Positions 58,176 to 64,000 of a stretch of 64,000 nt of DNA are shown piece after piece (the stretch's first letter is position 1; each line of letters begins with the position of its first letter). The notes beneath the pieces were generated by a model. The model did no database searches, was not told where the DNA came from, and saw nothing but the letters and a program-made list of their open reading frames with translations. A program made the translations under genes and the position numbers. The stretch is from positions 3,038,001 to 3,102,000 of the forward strand of contig CAWEZI010000005.1 in assembly GCA_963813525.1 (NCBI GenBank), read 5' to 3'. This DNA comes from Bog-756 sp963813525 (GTDB taxonomy: Bacteria; Actinomycetota; Acidimicrobiia; Acidimicrobiales; RAAP-2).

Positions 58176-59828
58176 CTATCCCGCCGCCCGATCGGCCACG
58201 ACGCGAGCCAGGGCCGCGAGCTCCTCGTCCCGTGGTCGGTCCACTCCATGACGTAGGCCTGAGCTTTCCGGCCACGGACCGAGCACCGTGGTCGGCCGGC
58301 GAGCGACGTCCCACCGCGTCCAACCTGGTGAGCCGCCAGAAGCTGATCGGCCGGACGAATCCAACTGATCGGACCGACGCGGTGGACTCGACCCACCGGG
58401 AACACCGGAGCGGGCGAAGCCGGCCCAATCCTCCCGCATGATCCGGGACAGTTCGAAAGCATCGTCCCCGCCACCGGCGAACACCTGCACGGCCGGATTG
58501 TGAACAGTCCCGAAAACAAACGGAATGTCCAAGGCGTGGCACGAACCCAGGACCCCGCCGAACGCGGGCGATTCCCATGTGAAGAGGTAACAGAAGGTCC
58601 CTACGTCGGGCCCTGCTGCCTTGGCGTGGACGTCTGCGAAGCGGACCGTCGGTAGCCGAAAAACGAACTCGGTGGCGAGGGCGACCCACAGGTCGCGAGG
58701 AATGACCGTCTCGCCGCGGGAGGAGCGGATCTTGCGGAATTGGGTGATCAGGTCTTCGGCCAGGTCCGGGGTAGTGGTGACTCGCTCCGCCCACCGCTGC
58801 AGACCGGCTTCGTCGAGCGAGCTCAGAACCGGGTCGCCGACCGTGAAAAAGGACGACTCATCACGCGTTGTTCCGATCAGGAGTGGGACGTCGGATGCCG
58901 AGCCCGATGCAACGTGGTCCTCCGGGTTTGACGACAAGAGCCCGTCATCGACGACGGGCATGAACAACAATCCCGATTCGGCGCCATGGGCGTCGGCCCG
59001 CCCAACCTCGGCGGCAACCCGGACCAGTTCGCCGGCGGGCACGGTTTCCCATGCCTGCCGGCTCATGGGGATCCCCAGGTGGGCCGCCATCCGCTCGGCA
59101 CGGGCCGAAGCTTGGTCCGCCGTGCAGGAATAGGGCGGGCCGCTCTCGACGATGGCCCGGTGGAAGAGTCCCCTGCCGTCGGCCGCACCCATCAGAGCGG
59201 ACACGCTCATCCCGCCGGCGGACTCGCCGAACACGGTCACATTGGCGGGATCACCACCAAAATCGGCAACATGATCCCGGACCCAGCTGAGCGCGGCCAT
59301 CTGGTCGGCCAGACCCCAATTGCCGAAGCCGGACCATGGGCGGCCGTCCAGCCAGCCCTGATCCGGATCCGCCAGCGCCGGGTGGGCCATAAACCCGAGT
59401 ATGCCCAGTCGGTAGTTGAGGGTGACCACCACCAGGTCCTGTTCACGGGCCAGCATCCCACCGCGGTAGAGGCTTCCCGCTCCCGAGCCCGATGCGAAGG
59501 ACCCCCCGTGGATCCACACCATGACCGGACGGCCTCCACCGTCCAACTCCGGGGTCCAAATATTGAGGCTCAGGCAGTCCTCGGCTTGCTCATCAGGCTC
59601 TCCCCCGAGGGATAACTCCAGGATTCCCGGGGATTGAGGGGCGATGGGGCCGAATCCGTGACACTCTCGTGTGCCGGTCCAGGGAGCGGCCGGCTCGGGG
59701 GGCCGCCAGCGGCGACGCCCCGAGGGTGAGCCGGCGTAGGGCACACCCGAAAACGCCCACACGCCATTCCGTCGGGTACCCCGGATGCGACCGCCTTGGA
59801 CCTCGATCACCCCGTCCACGATCGCCAC
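58176..59828 (-). CDS. Type-B carboxylesterase
   Basis: A 550-residue alpha/beta-hydrolase of the carboxylesterase/p-nitrobenzyl-esterase family. Motifs: GVWAFSGVPYAGSPSGRRRWRPPEP, EDCLSLNIWTP, VMVWIHGGSFASGSG (oxyanion hole), the nucleophile VTVFGESAGGMSV, LIGTTRDESSFF with the acid, and HALDIPFVFGT with the His. It has no signal peptide. It hydrolyses carboxylic esters of unknown identity. The last 60 residues are Gly/Ser/Arg-rich and less family-like, so a small frame problem near the end is possible. It is transcribed toward the minisatellite. Confidence 0.88.
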   Translation of the reverse strand: MAIVDGVIEVQGGRIRGTRRNGVWAFSGVPYAGSPSGRRRWRPPEPAAPWTGTRECHGFGPIAPQSPGILELSLGGEPDEQAEDCLSLNIWTPELDGGGRPVMVWIHGGSFASGSGAGSLYRGGMLAREQDLVVVTLNYRLGILGFMAHPALADPDQGWLDGRPWSGFGNWGLADQMAALSWVRDHVADFGGDPANVTVFGESAGGMSVSALMGAADGRGLFHRAIVESGPPYSCTADQASARAERMAAHLGIPMSRQAWETVPAGELVRVAAEVGRADAHGAESGLLFMPVVDDGLLSSNPEDHVASGSASDVPLLIGTTRDESSFFTVGDPVLSSLDEAGLQRWAERVTTTPDLAEDLITQFRKIRSSRGETVIPRDLWVALATEFVFRLPTVRFADVHAKAAGPDVGTFCYLFTWESPAFGGVLGSCHALDIPFVFGTVHNPAVQVFAGGGDDAFELSRIMREDWAGFARSGVPGGSSPPRRSDQLDSSGRSASGGSPGWTRWDVARRPTTVLGPWPESSGLRHGVDRPRDEELAALARVVADRAAG

Positions 59829-60115
59829 CTCCAGTTAGCGCACCGATCTGCCGATGCAACAAGCAACCTATCGAGTTGAATGTGATCTTTGCCGGAACGT
59901 GGCCTGGGCAGACCTGTTTGCGTGAAGTTCTCGGGGCCGTACGCCATCGACCGGCAAACCCGGACGCGACCCCTCAATTTCACACAAAGCCCATGTTGAC
60001 CAGCAAAAACCCCTTTTCAAACCGGGGACAGAGAACTAGCCTCGCCCGAGTGGCTGATGAGCACGCCGGCAAGGCGGCAGCCCACCAACCATGCCGCCGG
60101 CTGGCCCGACGGCAG

Positions 60116-61480
60116 ATGGGGCGACGCCGAACGTCCCGTCCGGCGACAGCGCTCCTGCTGTGCGTCGTCAGCATGCTGGCCTTTGGCTGGCAGTCTGGTG
60201 TGGCCGACGCCGCCGGGTCGTCCACAACAGGTGTTTCCTCGGCCACAACGGCCACATCCTCTGACGGGACGTCGACGACCTCGGGAGCAGACTCTTCGGC
60301 ATCGTCCTCGACGACGTCGCCGACCGGCACGTCTGGTTCAGTTTCACCTGCGCAGTCGCAGATCAACGCTACCGAGGCGCAGGTGGCATCTCTCGAGACA
60401 CAGATATCCAAAGAACAGAACTCACTCGACCAGGCTGACGAGCAGTACAACGAGGCTGTGGTCAATCTGACCAGTACCCGGTCGTCTCTCCAGACGACCT
60501 CGTCCTCGATCGCCGTGATCAAGGCCAAGCTGACTACGGAGCGCACACACCTTCGCGACGATGCCATTCAGGCTTACATCGGTGACACCTCATCCGAGGC
60601 CGTGGCGCAGATCTTTGCTGCACCCGACAACCAGTCCCAGATCAACGACCTCTATCAGGAGATCGGAGCAGGCAGCGTGGCCCACGACGTGGCGGAGGTC
60701 CAGGCCAACCAGGCAGCGTTGTCCGACACCCGCTCCAAGCTTCTGGCCGAACAACAGAGGGAGACCGCCCAGGCCGCCCAGGAGGACAAGACCCGTCAGA
60801 GCGCAGCCGCAGCCAGCGCGGCATCGGAGGCGACTCTCACCCAGGTCCAGGGCACCTTGGCCCAGCAGATCGCACAACAAGCAGCGGCTCAGGCCGCCGC
60901 CGCCGCCCAAGCGGCGTCCTCGGCCACCACACCCGGCGCCGCCCAGGCCGCGGCCTCACAGGCCGCCCAGGCGTCCGATGTGGCCAGCACGCTCAGCGGT
61001 GGAAGTGCCGCCGCCGACAGCGCGGCTGCGGCCGCCAGCCAGGCGGCCGGATCTGCCGGAGGGGCAAATTTCGGTTACGGCGGTAGCCCGACGGCGGCGG
61101 GTCTGGCTGCCGTCCACGGAGCAATGAAGTACCTGGGTGTGCCCTATGTCTGGGGTGGATCGAGCTACAGCGGCGTGGATTGCTCGGGCCTCACCATGCT
61201 GGCCTGGGCTCAGGCCGGGGTCAGCATGCCCCATTCGGCCGCTGACCAGTACGCCGATTTCCCCCACGTGAGTGCCAACGCTCTCGAGCCTGGTGACCTG
61301 CTGTTCTACGATTTCGGTGGTGGCACCATCGACCACGTCGTCATGTACGTGGGCCCGACCCTGGATGGTCAGGCCACTCCCTACGGTGCCGGCACCATCA
61401 TCCAGGCCGCCCACACCGGAACGGTGGTCACCTTTGATCCGGTGTTCGCCGAAGGGTTCGTTGGCGCTGCCCAGCCCTAA
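60116..61480 (+). CDS. Secreted NlpC/P60 cell-wall hydrolase with coiled coil
   Basis: A 454-residue exported endopeptidase. ATG 60116 begins a signal peptide (GRRRTSRPATALLLCVVSMLAFGWQSGVADA); an in-frame GTG 60050 would only lengthen the n-region. A Ser/Thr linker, then a long coiled coil (about residues 75-250, AQVASLETQISKEQNSLDQADEQYN), then Ala-rich sequence lead to the NlpC/P60 domain (about 325-450). Its catalytic Cys is in YSGVDCSGLTML and its His residues are in TIDHVVMYVG and QAAHTG. It resembles RipA-type proteins, in which the coiled coil blocks the active site. No c-di-AMP riboswitch is visible in the 287-bp upstream gap. Confidence 0.9.
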   Translation: MGRRRTSRPATALLLCVVSMLAFGWQSGVADAAGSSTTGVSSATTATSSDGTSTTSGADSSASSSTTSPTGTSGSVSPAQSQINATEAQVASLETQISKEQNSLDQADEQYNEAVVNLTSTRSSLQTTSSSIAVIKAKLTTERTHLRDDAIQAYIGDTSSEAVAQIFAAPDNQSQINDLYQEIGAGSVAHDVAEVQANQAALSDTRSKLLAEQQRETAQAAQEDKTRQSAAAASAASEATLTQVQGTLAQQIAQQAAAQAAAAAQAASSATTPGAAQAAASQAAQASDVASTLSGGSAAADSAAAAASQAAGSAGGANFGYGGSPTAAGLAAVHGAMKYLGVPYVWGGSSYSGVDCSGLTMLAWAQAGVSMPHSAADQYADFPHVSANALEPGDLLFYDFGGGTIDHVVMYVGPTLDGQATPYGAGTIIQAAHTGTVVTFDPVFAEGFVGAAQP

Positions 61481-61537
61481 CCGCGGCCCACGCGCCACCC
61501 GGCGGCGACGAGCGGGACATAGGGTCAACGCAGGCTC

Positions 61538-62713
61538 ATGACACTCGAACTCTCCATCGTCGTTCCCGCCTTCAACGAGGCGCACCGGCTGGCCGAAGGG
61601 ATGAAGCGGTTCGACGCAGCCGTCTCCGACGGTGCTGTCGACCTCCGACGGACAGAGATGCTGGTCATCGACGACGGGAGCACCGACGCCACAGCGGCCA
61701 CGGCCCGCTCCCTGCTCACGCATCTCCCCCACCACGCGGTGATCAGCCTGCCCAGCAATCAAGGCAAAGGAGCGGCCGTACGGACCGGAGTGGCACGGGC
61801 CCGCGGCGAGTTTACGGCCTACATGGACGCAGACATGGCCATCGATCCCCGGGCCATCCCTGCCTTGGTCAACGGCCTGCGGACCGCCGACCTGGTCATA
61901 GGGTCACGCACCTTGGCCGACTCGATGGTCGAGAGCACCTACGCCGTCCGCTCGGTCATGGGCCAGCTCTTCAACCGGCTGGTGACGCCGGGCACCGGGC
62001 TCGGTCTTCGGGACACCCAGTGCGGCTTCAAGGCCCTTCGCACTCCGGCCGCCCGCCTACTCTTCCACCTGGTCCGGATCAACAGGTTCGCCTTCGACGT
62101 AGAGATTCTGGCCCGGGCGCAGCAGCTCGGGCTCTCCATCGCCGAGGTCCCCGTGCAGTGGAGACACGTGACCGGCAGCACCGTTCATCCCCTCTACGAC
62201 TCGGTCACCATGCTGTCCGACGTCTGGCGGTCGAGGCTCGGGCTCCTACCCACCCCCCCGGTCCCGAGCGTGACCATAGGGCCACTCCGGAAATCGTCCG
62301 GCTTCACCTCGGGGCCCGGTGCGGCCGGCACGGCGGCTCAGGCCGCCACCCGGGCCACCACCCCTGCCATTGACGACAGACCGGGTAGCGGCTCCGACAC
62401 TCCCCACTCCCCTGGAAAGGCAGGGTCCGGCCCTGGAAAGGCAGGGTCCGGCCCATTGCTCGACCGGGTAGAGCACGTGGTCAGTGGCGCATCGAACAGC
62501 GGTCCCCTTCCCATCTTCTCCGGGGGAGGGGGGGCGATCGTCCTGCTCCCGCTCATCGAGCCCACCGAATCGGCCGGGGTTCTGGCGGCGCTGCGGGCCG
62601 AGTTCCCCGACCTGCCCGTGACGGCGCGGTCCCTGACCCTCGACGCCCTGGCTGCTCTCGGTCCCTTGGCCGGCCGTCTCGACGAAGCCCGGGCGTCAGG
62701 CGAGAGGGAGTGA
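61538..62713 (+). CDS. Family 2 glycosyltransferase with a C-terminal extension
   Basis: A 391-residue protein. Residues 1 to about 240 form a dolichyl-phosphate-glucose-synthase-like GT2 domain: LSIVVPAFNEAHRLAEGM, VIDDGSTDATAA, SNQGKGAAVRTGVARARGEFTAYMDADMAIDP (DxD-type), VIGSRTL, and DTQCGFKALRTPAARLLF with VEILARAQQLGLSIAEVPVQWRH. The rest is a Gly/Pro/Ser linker containing a duplicated GKAGSGP (21-bp repeat at about 62413-62454), then an unrecognised domain. It may transfer sugar to a polyprenyl phosphate at the membrane. It follows the NlpC gene by 57 bp. Confidence 0.85.
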   Translation: MTLELSIVVPAFNEAHRLAEGMKRFDAAVSDGAVDLRRTEMLVIDDGSTDATAATARSLLTHLPHHAVISLPSNQGKGAAVRTGVARARGEFTAYMDADMAIDPRAIPALVNGLRTADLVIGSRTLADSMVESTYAVRSVMGQLFNRLVTPGTGLGLRDTQCGFKALRTPAARLLFHLVRINRFAFDVEILARAQQLGLSIAEVPVQWRHVTGSTVHPLYDSVTMLSDVWRSRLGLLPTPPVPSVTIGPLRKSSGFTSGPGAAGTAAQAATRATTPAIDDRPGSGSDTPHSPGKAGSGPGKAGSGPLLDRVEHVVSGASNSGPLPIFSGGGGAIVLLPLIEPTESAGVLAALRAEFPDLPVTARSLTLDALAALGPLAGRLDEARASGERE

Positions 62714-62789
62714 TCTCCGAGCCGGCCGAAGCAGGTCGCCGGGTCACCCGGGGACGCCGGCCCCATCATCCAGCCACGGACCCCCGAAG

Positions 62790-63956
62790 ATGGTTCCTTT
62801 CGGCGGCAGTACCATGCAGGGAATGACCACCGATCCATCGGACCCCACGCCAACGGCGTCACGGTCCGGCCGGACCGGCACCCGCTCCTCGCACTCGACC
62901 GGGTCCGCTCGGGCGGGCACGCGCGGCGACGGTGAAACTCAGGGTCCTCGTCGGGACAATGGCTCGGGGCACTCACCCCCTGAGCCACGAGGGGCATCAG
63001 GCGGCGGGGAGGGATCCGGCGCGGAGGAGGTGGCCATCGACCTCGTGACCGAACGGATCGAACGAATCGAACAGGCTGAACAGCCCGGACAGTCCGGTCT
63101 GGAGGAGTCGGTCTCCTTTTCCATCCTTCCGGTTCCCCGCCCGCGTCCTGACGACCACGGGCCGGACGAAGCACGACTCTCGGATGTCGATGAGTGGGGA
63201 CGCTCGGAGCACATGCGTTCCATCGTGCGTCGTTTGTACGACCCCGCTTATCGCTACTGGTTCCGGGTCGAGTGGGAGGGACTGGAAAAAATCCCGCTCC
63301 GCGGAGGCGCCCTTCTGATCGCCAATCATGCCGGCGCCATCCCCTCTGACGCACCAGCCATCATGCACGGCATCGAGGAGGAGTTGGGTCGGCCCGTCTA
63401 CGGACTGGCCGATTACTTCTTCAGAACCATCCCCGTGGTGGGAACACTGTGGTCCCGGACCGGGGGGGTTCCGGCCCACCCCGACAACGCCTACCGTCTC
63501 CTCCACGACCAACAGCAACTGGCGCTGGTGTTCCCCGAAGGGACCAAGGCCACATCCAAGACCTACAGCGACCGCTACCGGTTGCGACGGTTCGGCAGGG
63601 GCGGCTTCGTGGAGATCGCCATGAAAGCCGGCGTTCCGGTGATCCCCATAGCCGTGGTCGGCGCCGAAGAGTCGATGCCCATCGTCTTTCGCATCAATTC
63701 CTTGGCCCGCGTCCTCAATCTCCCCTATTTTCCGGTGACGGCCAATGCGCTGCTGATGGGCCCCGTCGGGTACTTCACCTACTTTCCGGCCAAAATCAAG
63801 ATACGCGTCCTCGACCCCATCAGCTTCGACGTCGAGCCGGGCCTCGAGAGGTACTCGCGGAGCCGGGTGATGGACGAAGCAGAGAACATTCGGGCCACCC
63901 TCCAGGACAATATCCACGACATGCTGCGGGAGCGTCGCAGCGTCTGGTTCGGCTGA
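62790..63956 (+). CDS. PlsC-type 1-acylglycerol-3-phosphate acyltransferase-like protein
   Basis: A 388-residue protein. The first 130 residues are a Ser/Gly/Glu-rich, probably disordered tail. The acyltransferase domain has ANHAGAIPSDAPA (the NHx4D-type catalytic site), RTGGVPAHPDNA, LVFPEGTKATSKTYSD and VIPIAVVGAEESMPI. It resembles Rv0502-like proteins. In mycobacteria such a gene lies beside galE2, and here too a nucleotide-sugar epimerase starts 4 bp after its stop. Start choice (62790, 62814 or 62823) is uncertain. It acts on membrane phospholipid precursors. Confidence 0.85.
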   Translation: MVPFGGSTMQGMTTDPSDPTPTASRSGRTGTRSSHSTGSARAGTRGDGETQGPRRDNGSGHSPPEPRGASGGGEGSGAEEVAIDLVTERIERIEQAEQPGQSGLEESVSFSILPVPRPRPDDHGPDEARLSDVDEWGRSEHMRSIVRRLYDPAYRYWFRVEWEGLEKIPLRGGALLIANHAGAIPSDAPAIMHGIEEELGRPVYGLADYFFRTIPVVGTLWSRTGGVPAHPDNAYRLLHDQQQLALVFPEGTKATSKTYSDRYRLRRFGRGGFVEIAMKAGVPVIPIAVVGAEESMPIVFRINSLARVLNLPYFPVTANALLMGPVGYFTYFPAKIKIRVLDPISFDVEPGLERYSRSRVMDEAENIRATLQDNIHDMLRERRSVWFG

Positions 63957-63959
63957 GCC

Positions 63960-64000
63960 ATGGGAAGACGAGTGCTGATCACCGGGCTGGACACCTTTTG
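63960..64000 (+). CDS. NAD-dependent epimerase/dehydratase (start only)
   Basis: ATG 63960 opens GRRVLITGLDTF, the beginning of a Rossmann-fold extended SDR (the usual form is GRRVLVTGxxGF), cut off by the window end. Its 4-bp distance from the acyltransferase gene suggests co-transcription, as in the galE2-Rv0502 neighbourhood. Only 13 residues can be read. Confidence 0.6.
   Translation, partial: MGRRVLITGLDTF

Noticed and set aside
57615..58256. Cys/Leu-rich 213-codon protein across the minisatellite
   Set aside because: It starts inside the tRNA, and all three frames are open because of the 16-bp repeat, so coding is not supported.
59829..60115. c-di-AMP (ydaO-type) riboswitch upstream of the NlpC/P60 gene
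   Set aside because: Such genes often have one, but the conserved core elements could not be found here.

Overview
The window is a high-GC (roughly 60-65 % by eye) bacterial chromosome segment. It is most likely from an actinobacterium outside the well-studied genera, and I would guess an Acidimicrobiia-like lineage. The reasons are F420-type luciferase-like oxidoreductases, a mycothiol-isomerase-type DinB protein, a mycobacterial-type cholesterol side-chain cluster, and the co-occurrence of a type IV pilus (pilT/pilMNO) with a Tad pilus operon. The species cannot be named from sequence alone.

Layout. 1-3.9 kb: end of a type IV pilus locus (5'-truncated pilT, a pilM-pilN fusion, pilO), with three frame breaks in pilN/pilO. 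3.9-10.4 kb: tldE/tldD (tldD frameshifted), a FlK-like thioesterase, an AIM24 protein and dxs. 10.5-26 kb: steroid catabolism. This holds FadD19- and FadD17-like steroid acyl-CoA synthetases, luciferase-like oxidoreductases, an ECF sigma/anti-sigma pair, a five-gene translationally coupled operon matching the mycobacterial igr locus (chsE1-chsH2-chsE2-chsH1-ltp2), and a divergent CYP125-like P450. Three intergenic sites resemble the KstR operator TNNAACNNGTTNNA. 26-37 kb: a minus-strand operon, almost every junction of which is a 4-nt overlap. It encodes a lipoprotein, a secreted protein, RcpC/CpaB, TadZ, CpaF, TadB, TadC, Flp pilin, three TadE/G-like pseudopilins and a membrane-anchored LysM-BTAD protein. 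Four of these genes carry single-base frame breaks.

37-46 kb: housekeeping and small genes (membrane protein, EttA, threonine aldolase, TIGR03084 protein, DUF503, an orphan 'mobile mystery protein A', a thioredoxin-like protein, a DnaQ-type exonuclease). 45.7-51.2 kb: trpD beside a second acyl-CoA catabolic group (acyl-CoA dehydrogenase, dienoyl-CoA-reductase-like SDR, enoyl-CoA hydratase, second P450). 51-54.7 kb: DUF2510 protein, secreted esterase, sulfatase. 54.9-58.1 kb: a mobile island with a DUF6788 protein, a degenerate tyrosine-recombinase-like protein, an internally deleted transposase, a perfect 10-bp palindrome, a class-I tRNA with anticodon UAA and a 16-bp minisatellite. 58-64 kb: carboxylesterase, NlpC/P60 hydrolase, glycosyltransferase, acyltransferase, and the start of an epimerase.

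How the genes fit together. The 10-26 kb region encodes a coherent pathway: side-chain terminal oxidation (CYP125), CoA activation (FadD19/FadD17), dehydrogenation of the three-carbon remnant (ChsE1-ChsE2), hydration (ChsH1-ChsH2) and retro-aldol release of the side chain (Ltp2). Pathway functions come from knowledge of the mycobacterial orthologues. The operators and regulation are inference. The clustering of frame breaks in both pilus loci is either genuine decay of surface appendages or indel error in the assembly, and the sequence alone cannot decide between them.
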